Source of the DNA: Candidatus Kuenenbacteria bacterium
GTDB lineage: Bacteria; Patescibacteriota; Patescibacteriia; UBA2591; PGYQ01
NCBI GenBank assembly: GCA_016209005.1
Contig: JACQWZ010000026.1
Location: forward strand, 1 to 5,222
Direction: 5' to 3'
DNA: 5,222 nt
Made by a program: the position numbers and the translations under genes
The notes under the pieces: model-generated
What the model was told of the DNA's origin: nothing
Databases searched by the model: none
Seen by the model: only the letters and a program-made list of their open reading frames with translations
Shown here: positions 1 through 5,040 of the stretch, in pieces
How the letters are laid out: each line of letters opens with the position of its first letter
Position numbering within the stretch: position 1 is the first letter of the stretch

Positions 1-200
1 TTCTTATCGCTCAAAAATTCAGATGGTTTAAACGTGAAATTTATAAGGAACGATTTGCGGTAGAACGGACATTTAGTTGGCAAGATGTTTATTGTAAACT
101 GGCTTTGAGTTATGACAGATTGTTGACAATTAGAATGGGATATCGAAATATAGCATACAGTATGGTTAATTTTCGTGTAACATTTAGTAAAAAATCATAG
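1..200 (+). CDS. C-terminal end of a DDE transposase (IS5/IS4-like), cut by window edge
   Basis: The reading frame starting at base 3 is open for 65 codons to a TAG at 198-200; the rest of the gene lies left of the window. The fragment contains YKERFAVERTF, which fits the Y-(2)-R-(3)-E signature of IS4/IS5-type transposases. In that family the glutamate (codon at 63-65, residue 21 of the fragment) is the third acidic residue of the DDE active site. The lysine expected seven positions after it is an aspartate here. The basic/aromatic tail with RMGYRNIAYSMVNFR resembles the last helix of IS5-group enzymes. Such proteins cut and rejoin the ends of their insertion sequence. It points toward the minus-strand genes and ends 21 bp before a possible element end. 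The IS subgroup cannot be fixed from this much sequence, and whether the enzyme is intact is unknown. Confidence 0.75.
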   Translation, partial: LIAQKFRWFKREIYKERFAVERTFSWQDVYCKLALSYDRLLTIRMGYRNIAYSMVNFRVTFSKKS

Positions 201-225
201 AAACCCAAAATGAGTTCTCCCTTAA
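201..225 (+). mobile_element. Possible right terminus of the insertion sequence
   Basis: Just after the transposase stop, the minus strand reads TTAA followed by GGGAGAACTCATTTTGGG. TTAA at 222-225 fits the 4-bp YTAR-type target used by many IS5-family elements, and the 18 bases inside it could be the terminal inverted repeat. The reading frame of the remnant gene to the right stays protein-like up to this point and then loses that character. The matching left end is outside the window, so the boundary is inferred, not shown. Confidence 0.3.
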
Positions 226-444
226 AAAAAGATTTTTTACGTAATTACACCAAGGATTATTATCAGTCTTGAATTCTCTTGGACAGTTTTTTATTAATTC
301 CTTTATATTTGAAAGTCCACCAAGAATTGTCTTTCCTCGTTCGCCTTCAAATAATATTGTTTTTATATCCGACATCTGTGTTTTTCTTTTTTTACTTTCA
401 TTATCTCCATTATTATCTTTAAACTGCTCTTTTAATATTGGTAG
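222..444 (-). pseudogene. 5' remnant of an unrecognised gene, truncated by the insertion sequence
   Basis: On the minus strand an open frame runs from 444 down to the proposed IS end. From the ATG at 373-375 it encodes MSDIKTILFEGERGKTILGG and continues through a protein-like stretch with NNPWCNYVKNLF. The same frame stays open upstream (LPILKEQFKDNNGDNESKK) until a TAA at 445-447. Immediately beyond that lies ATG AAT GAA (456-448). The original start may therefore be at 456, followed by a stop mutation or frameshift, or the gene may start at 375. No Shine-Dalgarno sequence is seen at either. After about codon 49 from the 375 ATG the frame enters the IS and ends at 184. I do not recognise the family. 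The frame is short enough that chance is possible. Confidence 0.4.
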
Positions 445-469
445 TTATTCATTCATAAGTTTTATTTTT

Positions 470-492
470 AAAAAGGTGACTGTCACCTTTTT
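470..492. terminator. Perfect hairpin flanked by A and T runs; terminator or REP-like element
   Basis: The arms AAAAAGGTGA (470-479) and TCACCTTTTT (483-492) pair perfectly around CTG, giving a 10-bp stem; the underlying dyad GGTGACTGTCACC is longer still. T488-494 follows on the plus strand and a T run follows on the minus strand, so it could stop transcription from both sides. It lies 89 bp beyond the tsf stop and is the first strong terminator-like structure there. A highly symmetric GGTGAC/GTCACC hairpin could also be a REP-type mobile repeat; the window shows only one copy. Confidence 0.5.
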
Positions 493-515
493 TTAATAGT
501 CATTTTTAATTTTTA

Positions 516-566
516 CATTTTGATCCCTCGACTTCGCTCGGGACAAGCTTTTGACTTTTACATTTT
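516..566 (+). repeat. Dispersed ~50-bp repeat, copy A
   Basis: It begins CATTTTGATCC, has a core ending TCGGGACAAGCTTTT, and closes with TTTACATTTT. It shares both outer parts with copies B (3654-3703, opposite strand) and C (3989-4038), but its centre reads CTCGACTTCGC instead of the TCAAYAGATT seen in B and C. It ends 14 bp past the tsf stop codon, in the same relation to its gene that copy C has to corA. A short TTTTGAC tandem (562-580) joins it to tsf. No protein is encoded. Confidence 0.7.
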
Positions 567-580
567 GACTTTTGACTTTT

Positions 581-1159
581 CTACAGCTTGTATCTCACAA
601 ATTCTGCTATTTGGATATTTTCGCCTAATTTAGAGATAAATTGATTAATTAATTCCTCAACTGTTATTTTTTCTTCTTTAAAAAAAGATTGTTTGGTTAG
701 ACAAATTTCACTGTACATTTTTTGCAATTTCCCATCTAAAATTTTTTCTATAATCGCTTCTGGTTTTCCTTCTTTTTTTAATTGCTCTCTAAAAATCTCT
801 TTTTCTTTTTCTTTAACTTCTTCGGGAACATCTTCGGGTTTTAAATATTGGGGGTCAGACGCGGCTACTTGCACGGCTATGTCATGAACTAAATTTTTAA
901 ATTCTTCATTTCGCGCGACAAAATCCGTCTCGCAATTTACTTTAACTAAAACGCCAATTCTTCCGCCCGGATGAATATAAGAATCAATCAAACCCTCTTT
1001 GGTTTCTCTTTCCGCTTTTTTAGCCGCTTTTATTGTTCCGGCTTTTCTTAAAAACTCAATGGCTTTTTCTATATCTCCCTTGCTTTCTTCCAAAGCTTTC
1101 TTGCAATCCAATATCCCAAGTCCAGTCCGATCTCTAAGTTGTTTAATTAAATCAAACAT
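581..1159 (-). CDS. tsf: Elongation factor Ts
   Basis: EF-Ts is the cytoplasmic nucleotide-exchange factor that strips GDP from EF-Tu so it can reload with GTP and aminoacyl-tRNA. The 192-aa product opens with the UBA-like N-terminal domain (residues 1-39, with TGLGILDCKKALEES at 12-26 and GDIEKAIEFLRKAG at 28-41). It then carries the signature TDFVARNEEF (78-87). D79 and F80 correspond to the E. coli Asp80/Phe81 pair that wedges into EF-Tu and disturbs its Mg2+ site. The length matches the short Thermus-type protein with one core subdomain, not the ~280-aa E. coli form. It ends with TAG. The ATG at 1159 fits the conserved MFDLIKQLRDRTG start, but no Shine-Dalgarno precedes it. It follows rpsB after a 195-bp gap, the classic pairing, though much looser than usual. 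No pyrH or frr follows; mobile debris does. Confidence 0.97.
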   Translation of the reverse strand: MFDLIKQLRDRTGLGILDCKKALEESKGDIEKAIEFLRKAGTIKAAKKAERETKEGLIDSYIHPGGRIGVLVKVNCETDFVARNEEFKNLVHDIAVQVAASDPQYLKPEDVPEEVKEKEKEIFREQLKKEGKPEAIIEKILDGKLQKMYSEICLTKQSFFKEEKITVEELINQFISKLGENIQIAEFVRYKL

Positions 1160-1166
1160 AAATAAA

Positions 1167-1187
1167 AAAATTTATCAGATAAATTTT
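1167..1187. promoter_or_regulatory. Perfect palindrome just upstream of the tsf start
   Basis: AAAATTTATC (1167-1176) and GATAAATTTT (1178-1187) are exact reverse complements around one central base, seven bases upstream of the tsf ATG. On the minus strand GATAAA (1176-1171) sits 17 bp after TTGAAA (1199-1194), a possible -10/-35 pair that would leave a leader of only a few bases. The palindrome would then overlap the -10 and could be an operator; in RNA it could hide the start. In DNA this AT-rich some symmetry is expected by chance, so this stays tentative. Confidence 0.35.
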
Positions 1188-1190
1188 ACT

Positions 1191-1318
1191 AATTTTCAAT
1201 TTCTAATTTCTAATTTCTAATCAATTTTTAATGATTTAATTTTTAATTAATATATTAAAATTTAAAAATTAAAAATTGTAAAATTGAAAATTTAATAAAA
1301 AATTAGAAATTGAAAATT
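1191..1318. repeat. AT-rich inverted repeat filling the rpsB-tsf spacer
   Basis: A 19-bp arm at 1191-1209 is exactly complementary to 1300-1318 (built from AATTTTCAATTTCTAATTT). Inside it, CAATTTTTAAT (1222-1232) pairs with ATTAAAAATTG (1268-1278), so most of the spacer can fold into one long interrupted stem. The left arm runs into a heptamer tandem, TTCTAAT three times (1201-1221), and the right arm carries TTGAAAA repeats. No open frame and no T-tailed GC-rich terminator is present. It could attenuate or separate expression of rpsB and tsf, or simply be slippage-made low-complexity DNA. Confidence 0.55.
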
Positions 1319-1354
1319 GAAAATTTTTTAGTATTTTACACTTTAAAATTTTGC

Positions 1355-2077
1355 CTACATCTTTATATCACTTGTTTTTGACTTTTCATCGCCACTCACT
1401 CTTCCTTCTTTAATCGCCTCAACTACCAAATTAACTATCATTTTAATTGATTTAACGCCATCGTCATTAGCTGGAATTGGATAGGCTATATTTTGAGGTT
1501 TGCTATTAGTGTCAATCATCGCGATAATAGGAACTTTTTTCTTAACCGCTTCTTTTTCCGCTGTTTCTTCTTCATTAATTCCAACAATAAAAAGCGCTTC
1601 TGGAAGTTTATTTAATTCTCTTAATCCTTCAAATAATTTTTTTAATTTTTCAATTTCTTTTTCAAATTTTGATTGTTCTTTTTTTGTATATTTTTTAAAT
1701 TCTCCTTTTTCTTTTTCTTCTTCCATCTTTTTCATTTTTTTCACATTTTTAACAATCGTGGATAAATTAGTAAAAGTTCCACCCAACCATCTTTCTGTTA
1801 TGTACGGCATATTAACTTCTTGCGCCGCCTTTTTAACAATATCTTTGGCTTGTTTTTTGCTTCCCAAAAAAAGAATAGTTCCATTTTTTTTCGAGACTTC
1901 TTTTATAAAATCCAAAGCTTCTTTTAATTTTTCAATGGTTTTTTCTAAATTAATAATATGTATTCCATTGCGGATTCCAAAAATATAAGGTTTTGTTTTT
2001 GGATATCTTTTAGAAGTCTGATGTCCAAAATGAACACCCGCCTCTAATAATTCCAATAGGGTTGGCAATTTAGGCAT
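1355..2077 (-). CDS. rpsB: Small ribosomal subunit protein S2
   Basis: S2 binds late to the 30S subunit between head and body. The 240-aa product shows the family landmarks in order: LLEAGVHFGHQTSKRYPK (10-27), ILFLGSKKQAKDIV (68-81), ERWLGGTFTNLSTI (95-108), a Lys/Glu-rich coiled-coil arm (about 110-150) that protrudes in S2 structures, LPEALFIVGINEEETAEKEA (158-177), and IPIIAMIDTNS-like VPIIAMIDTNS (182-192) leading to IPANDDGVKSI (201-211). Length is normal for bacterial S2, with a short charged tail and TAG stop. The start MPKLPTLLELLEAG is set by family alignment; the leader just before the ATG is T-rich with no Shine-Dalgarno. It precedes tsf as in most bacteria, but its upstream neighbour is secY, separated by 241 bp of tandem AT repeats. 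Confidence 0.97.
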   Translation of the reverse strand: MPKLPTLLELLEAGVHFGHQTSKRYPKTKPYIFGIRNGIHIINLEKTIEKLKEALDFIKEVSKKNGTILFLGSKKQAKDIVKKAAQEVNMPYITERWLGGTFTNLSTIVKNVKKMKKMEEEKEKGEFKKYTKKEQSKFEKEIEKLKKLFEGLRELNKLPEALFIVGINEEETAEKEAVKKKVPIIAMIDTNSKPQNIAYPIPANDDGVKSIKMIVNLVVEAIKEGRVSGDEKSKTSDIKM

Positions 2078-2134
2078 AAAAAAACAATTAAAAGTTTAAA
2101 GTTAAAAATTAAAAGTTAAAGTTTTAAGTTATAA

Positions 2135-2166
2135 AAATTTTAAATTTTAAATTTTAAATTTTAAAT
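2135..2166. repeat. Heptamer tandem AAATTTT, four units
   Basis: AAATTTT is repeated without change at 2135-2141, 2142-2148, 2149-2155 and 2156-2162, followed by a partial unit. It lies about 60 bp upstream of rpsB, next to a looser AAAAGTTAA-like array (2088-2130). It is part of the probable rpsB leader or promoter region. Such runs mutate by slippage; no protein is encoded. Confidence 0.8.
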
Positions 2167-2202
2167 CAAATTCAAATGTTAGAATGTTTGAAAATTAAAT
2201 CA

Positions 2203-2243
2203 TTGAAAATTGATTGAAAATTGAAAATTGAAAATTGAAAATT
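2203..2243. repeat. Heptamer tandem TTGAAAA, four units plus an outlier
   Basis: TTGAAAA is exact at 2214-2220, 2221-2227, 2228-2234 and 2235-2241, with another unit at 2203-2209 interrupted by TTGA. The same heptamer word recurs in the rpsB-tsf spacer (about 1311-1322). It lies between a candidate promoter and the rpsB start, so the copy number would set leader length. Confidence 0.8.
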
Positions 2244-2260
2244 ATGCCTTTAAATATAAA

Positions 2261-2289
2261 ATTATATTATGTCATTTAAATCAAAATAA
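2261..2289 (-). promoter_or_regulatory. Candidate promoter for rpsB
   Basis: The minus strand has a consensus -10 TATAAT (2266-2261), and 17 bases upstream of it TTATTT (2289-2284), a poor -35. It lies about 30 bp past the secY stop and about 185 bp before rpsB. It would give rpsB a long AT-repeat leader. In such AT-rich DNA a TATAAT by chance is common, so confidence is low. Confidence 0.25.
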
Positions 2290-2318
2290 ATACACACCTT
2301 TCAATATAACAAAATATC

Positions 2319-3608
2319 TCAAATTCCCTCATATTCTCTCATCGTTAATTGAGATTCAATTTGTTTTATTGTTTCAAGAACTACGCTTACAACAATTAAC
2401 AAACCAGCGCCTCCGATAACCATAGTTTTAATTCCAAAAATAGGTCCAGTGATTAAAGGTAAAATAGCGATAATTCCCAAAGAGGTGGCTCCGGCTAACA
2501 TAATTCTTGTTGAAACACCGCTTATATGTTGCGACGTTGGTTTGCCGGGTCTAATTCCTAAAATAAATCCTCCTTGTTTTTGAAGATTTTCAGCTATTTT
2601 GGCTGGATGAAAAACAACAGCTGTATAAAAATATGTGAAGGCGACAACTAAAACAAAATACGCTATCCCATAAAAATAATGGCTTGGTTGAAAAATATTA
2701 TAAACAAATTCAGCTGGAACTTGCAACCATTTAATTTGAAGTTTTATTAAAAATTGAGCAAGCATTGGCGGAAACAAAACAATGGAAATAGCAAAAATAA
2801 TTGGAATCATTCCCGCTTGATTTACTCGCAAAGGCAAATAAGTGCTCATTCCTCCATACATTTTATTGCCTCTTATTCTGCGAGCGTAAGAAATTGGAAT
2901 ATTTCTTTGTCCTTCGGTGATAATAACAACTCCGGCCACAGTAATTATTCCTAAAACAGCAAAAATTATTAAATTAATAAATTGCGCTGAATCAAAACTA
3001 AGAAAAGTTTGCTGTAAGGCCGAAGGCAAACCAGAAACGATTCCAGCAAAAATTATTAAAGATATTCCATTGCCTATTTTTTTTTCTGAAATTAATTCAC
3101 CTATCCACATTAAAAATATACAGCCCGCGGTCATTGTAATAATCGTTGAACTTAATTGCCAAATACTTAAATTGGCAATAATGTTTTTTCCTGAATGCGA
3201 AAGTAAAATTATCATTCCATAAGATTGAAGAGTGGCCATCGGAACAGCTAAAAGTCGAGTATACTGATTGATTTTACGATATCCGGCTTCGCCTTCTTTG
3301 GCTAATTCTTCTAAACTTGGAACAATCATTGTTAAAAGTTGAATAATAATTGAAGCGGTAATATAAGGCCCAACGCCCAAAGCAATTAAAGAAAAATTTT
3401 CCATTCCGCCGCCAGTTAAAAGATTCACAAAACCCAAAACTTCATTTTGTGAAAAAAATTTTCTTAAATTTTCCAAATCCACTCCAGGCAAAGGAACATG
3501 AGCCGCTATTCTGAAAACTATTAACATAGATATAACAAAAAAAATACTTCTTCGCAAATCGCGAATTTTAAAAATTTGAATTAATTTTTGTAAAACCTTT
3601 GATAACAT
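2319..3608 (-). CDS. secY: Protein translocase subunit SecY
   Basis: SecY is the ten-helix inner-membrane pore through which SecA or the ribosome pushes unfolded proteins. The 429-aa product is full length. Visible landmarks are a cytoplasmic N-terminus and TM1 (20-38); the plug region leading into TM2 with NLLTGGGMENFSLIALGVGP (62-81); GYRKINQYTRLLAVPMATLQ (109-128) before TM3; GELISEKKIGNGISLIIFAG (170-189) in TM4; EGQRNIPISYARR (232-244) in the loop after TM5; STYLPLRVNQAGMIPIIFA (255-273) entering TM7; and IRPGKPT (352-358), whose R353 matches the E. coli Arg357 needed for SecA-driven export. It ends GGAGLLIVVSVVLETIKQIE (399-418), with TGA stop. No Shine-Dalgarno precedes the ATG; the start fits the usual N-terminal length. 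Its neighbours, corA upstream and rpsB downstream, are unusual: rplO and adk are absent. Confidence 0.97.
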   Translation of the reverse strand: MLSKVLQKLIQIFKIRDLRRSIFFVISMLIVFRIAAHVPLPGVDLENLRKFFSQNEVLGFVNLLTGGGMENFSLIALGVGPYITASIIIQLLTMIVPSLEELAKEGEAGYRKINQYTRLLAVPMATLQSYGMIILLSHSGKNIIANLSIWQLSSTIITMTAGCIFLMWIGELISEKKIGNGISLIIFAGIVSGLPSALQQTFLSFDSAQFINLIIFAVLGIITVAGVVIITEGQRNIPISYARRIRGNKMYGGMSTYLPLRVNQAGMIPIIFAISIVLFPPMLAQFLIKLQIKWLQVPAEFVYNIFQPSHYFYGIAYFVLVVAFTYFYTAVVFHPAKIAENLQKQGGFILGIRPGKPTSQHISGVSTRIMLAGATSLGIIAILPLITGPIFGIKTMVIGGAGLLIVVSVVLETIKQIESQLTMREYEGI

Positions 3609-3653
3609 AAAATTAGAATTCAGAATTATGAATGCAGAATTAAGAATTAATGT

Positions 3654-3703
3654 AAAATGTAAATATCAAAAGCTTGTCCCGAATCTATTGAGGGATCAAA
3701 ATG
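3654..3703 (-). repeat. Dispersed ~50-bp repeat, copy B
   Basis: Read on the minus strand it starts CATTTTGATCCCTCAATAGA, continues TTCGGGACAAGCTTTTGAT, and ends TTTACATTTT. By eye it differs from copy C at five of 50 positions. It is inverted relative to both A and C and lies 46 bp upstream of the secY start, so it sits in the likely secY promoter or leader region. Confidence 0.7.
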
Positions 3704-3851
3704 ACAGTTTAAAATGTAAAATTATAAATAATCAAAAAATTTTCAATTTTTAATTTCTAATTTTCATTAAATTTTCAATGATAAAATTTTCAATTTTTTA
3801 TTAGATTTTTTAATAAGTTCAGTTTTTAAGTTTGAAAATTTTTCATTTTTA

Positions 3852-3893
3852 GCTAATATTAGCCAAATGCACATTAATAGTGCGTAACTCCTG
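3852..3893 (-). mobile_element. Palindrome plus solo transposon-end-like sequence (IS/MITE scar)
   Basis: GCTAATATTAGC (3852-3863) is a perfect 12-bp palindrome. Next to it, the minus strand from 3893 reads CAGGAGTTACGCA and then CTATTAATGTGC, with a small GCAC/GTGC dyad (3869-3872, 3880-3883). Ends of the form AGGANTTACGCA are typical of some insertion sequences and MITEs; that resemblance is from memory and untested. No matching inverted end or transposase is visible nearby, so at most this is a remnant. Confidence 0.3.
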
Positions 3894-3928
3894 AAATTAG
3901 AAATTATTTTTTTATTTTTGCATTGTTC

Positions 3929-3980
3929 ACCCTGTTAAATGCGAAGCAATTTTTGTCAAACAAAAATTATTTAACAGGGT
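3929..3980. repeat. 52-nt element folding as a perfect three-way junction
   Basis: The outer arms ACCCTGTTAAAT (3929-3940) and ATTTAACAGGGT (3969-3980) form a 12-bp stem. Between them lie GCGAAGC (3941-3947), which folds by itself into a GC-GAA-GC mini-hairpin known to be exceptionally stable in DNA, and a second hairpin with 9-bp arms AATTTTTGT (3948-3956) and ACAAAAATT (3960-3968) around CAA. Every base is either paired or in one of two 3-nt loops, and none is unpaired at the junction. It is not followed by a T run on the minus strand, so it is a poor terminator for corA; on the plus strand five Ts follow after three As. A nested insertion of the 21-bp palindrome into a simpler hairpin would explain it. 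Confidence 0.65.
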
Positions 3981-3988
3981 AAATTTTT

Positions 3989-4038
3989 CATTTTGATCCT
4001 TCAACAGATTCGGGACAAGTTTTTAATTTTTACATTTT
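3989..4038 (+). repeat. Dispersed ~50-bp repeat, copy C
   Basis: CATTTTGATCCTTCAACAGA, then TTCGGGACAAGTTTTTAAT, ending TTTACATTTT. It is about 90% identical to copy B by eye and lies in the same orientation as copy A. It ends two bases before the corA stop codon triplet begins, so its transcript is part of the corA 3' end. Confidence 0.7.
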
Positions 4039-4040
4039 TA

Positions 4041-4958
4041 TCACATCCATTTTTTTGTTTTAAAAAACCAAACCATTCCTAAAGATATAAAACACATAAG
4101 GAGTAAAACATATAGAAAACTATGGGGATGTTCCAAAAATGGCATAGTAGCATTCATTCCAAAAATACTGGCAATTAAAGTAATTGGCAATAAAGTAACC
4201 GAGATCATGGTTAAAATCTTCATGATGTCATTAAGGCGAAATGAAATTAAAGCTTCATTTGTTTTATGCAATGCGTTAATTGATTCTTTATAATTTTCTA
4301 AACTATCCCAAATTTCTTTTGTATGTTCAACTAAATCGCCAAAATAAATATTTAATTTAATAATAGAAAAAAATTGAGGAGCTTTTAAAATTAATTTTCT
4401 AATCACGGTTTTATGAGCTTGCATCACTTTTCTAAAATTAACAATATTTTGTTTAATGCTTAAAATTTCTTTAACCATTTTTTTTTCATCTCCGACAAAA
4501 ATTCGTTTTTCAATATCATCAATATCAATGCTAATATGATTAAGCATTGGAAAACAATAAAATAAAAGCGCGTTTAAAATTTCATAAAGCAAAATGGCTG
4601 GATTACCGCTAAGATATTCTTCTTGAGAATCTTTATTATTTTCAATAATTTTAAATAACTCAATCAAAGGGCTTAATTCATTATTATGAATAATGACTAA
4701 TAAATCTTTTTGAATAAAAAAATCCACTTCGGAAGAATAGATTTCTTTTGTTTGATGATCATAAATCGGAAAAATTAAAACCATAAATAAATAGTCAGCT
4801 CTTTCAACTATTTTTGTTCTTTGCGGAGGAAGAAAACAATCTTTTACATCCAAAGAATAAAATTGATGTTCGTCTTCTAAAATTTTTAACTCCTCCTCTC
4901 CTGGCCTATTTATATTAATCAGGGTTAAATTTTTTCCTTTTATCTCATGAAAAAACAT
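4041..4958 (-). CDS. corA: CorA-family Mg2+/Co2+ transporter
   Basis: CorA proteins are pentameric inner-membrane channels that let Mg2+ (and Co2+ or Ni2+) into the cell and close when internal Mg2+ is high. The 305-aa product has a large cytoplasmic N-terminal domain (about 1-240, acidic, ending in long helices rich in Lys, Glu and Asn), then TM1 (about 248-266) ending at the diagnostic GMN motif (267-269). A short outer loop with MPFLEHPHSF follows, then TM2 (281-299) and a positive tail KTKKWM. Length and layout match the family. The post-GMN loop reads MPFLE where many members have a MPE motif. It ends with TGA. The ATG at 4958 gives a normal N-terminus; no Shine-Dalgarno is seen. The exact ion cannot be told, and ZntB-like exporters share the fold. 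Whether it is co-transcribed with secY is doubtful given the 432-bp gap. Confidence 0.92.
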   Translation of the reverse strand: MFFHEIKGKNLTLININRPGEEELKILEDEHQFYSLDVKDCFLPPQRTKIVERADYLFMVLIFPIYDHQTKEIYSSEVDFFIQKDLLVIIHNNELSPLIELFKIIENNKDSQEEYLSGNPAILLYEILNALLFYCFPMLNHISIDIDDIEKRIFVGDEKKMVKEILSIKQNIVNFRKVMQAHKTVIRKLILKAPQFFSIIKLNIYFGDLVEHTKEIWDSLENYKESINALHKTNEALISFRLNDIMKILTMISVTLLPITLIASIFGMNATMPFLEHPHSFLYVLLLMCFISLGMVWFFKTKKWM

Positions 4959-4992
4959 AAGGAAATTTATGATTTAAGATTTAAGTTTAAGA

Positions 4993-5016
4993 TTTATTGG
5001 TTTATTAGTTTATTAG
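4993..5016. repeat. Octamer tandem TTTATTRG, three units
   Basis: Units are at 4993-5000 (TTTATTGG), 5001-5008 and 5009-5016 (both TTTATTAG), followed by TTTAG. The run overlaps the proposed corA -10 region, about 35-60 bp from the corA start. A looser GATTTAA array (4971-4993) continues toward the gene. Confidence 0.75.
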
Positions 5017-5032
5017 TTTAGTTAAATGTCAA
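5004..5032 (-). promoter_or_regulatory. Candidate corA promoter
   Basis: The minus strand carries a perfect consensus -35, TTGACA (5032-5027), then 17 bases, then ACTAAT (5009-5004), a four-of-six -10. Transcription would start near 4997, giving corA a leader of about 40 nt. The A-rich octamer array just upstream (5041-5080) could act like an UP element. It is the best -35 in the window, but the -10 is weak. Confidence 0.35.
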
Positions 5033-5040
5033 ATGTTTTA

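Larger units (their letters stand above)
3609..4040. other. 432-bp non-coding, repeat-rich secY-corA spacer
   Basis: No convincing reading frame is found on either strand. Starting from secY the spacer holds an imperfect GAATT-rich array (3611-3650), dispersed repeat B (3654-3703), an AT tract with ATTTTCAAT recurring near 3738, 3770 and 3784, a 12-bp palindrome and transposon-end-like sequence (3852-3893), a three-way-junction element (3929-3980) and dispersed repeat C (3989-4038). It looks like a landing place for short mobile repeats at a rearranged gene boundary. Confidence 0.7.

Noticed and set aside
269..496. 75-codon plus-strand frame ending in the 470-492 hairpin
   Set aside because: It is Ser/Phe/Ile-rich, antisense to the better minus-strand remnant, and its final codons are simply the hairpin arm.
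1500..1988. 162-codon plus-strand open frame opposite rpsB
   Set aside because: It is the antisense shadow of a Lys/Glu-rich gene: it encodes Phe/Ser/Leu-rich sequence with no domain character, and rpsB is unmistakable.
2135..2243. Regular short repeats considered as a CRISPR array
   Set aside because: The units are 7 bp and directly adjacent with no unique spacers; no cas genes are present.
2078..2318. Autoregulatory S2-binding leader for rpsB, or another structured ribosomal-protein leader
   Set aside because: The leader is mostly AT heptamer repeats, with no GC-containing conserved stem or S2-site-like structure.
2917..3222. 101-codon plus-strand frame opposite secY, and the smaller one at 2754-2954
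   Set aside because: Both are shadows of secY, whose conserved motifs fix the true frame.
3609..4040. tRNA or other structured RNA gene in the secY-corA spacer
   Set aside because: I saw no cloverleaf, T-arm GTTCRA motif or GC-rich folded segment apart from the short palindromes described.
581..4958. Alternative genetic code with TGA read as Gly or Trp
   Set aside because: TGA ends secY and corA exactly at family-typical lengths, and tryptophans in these genes are TGG.
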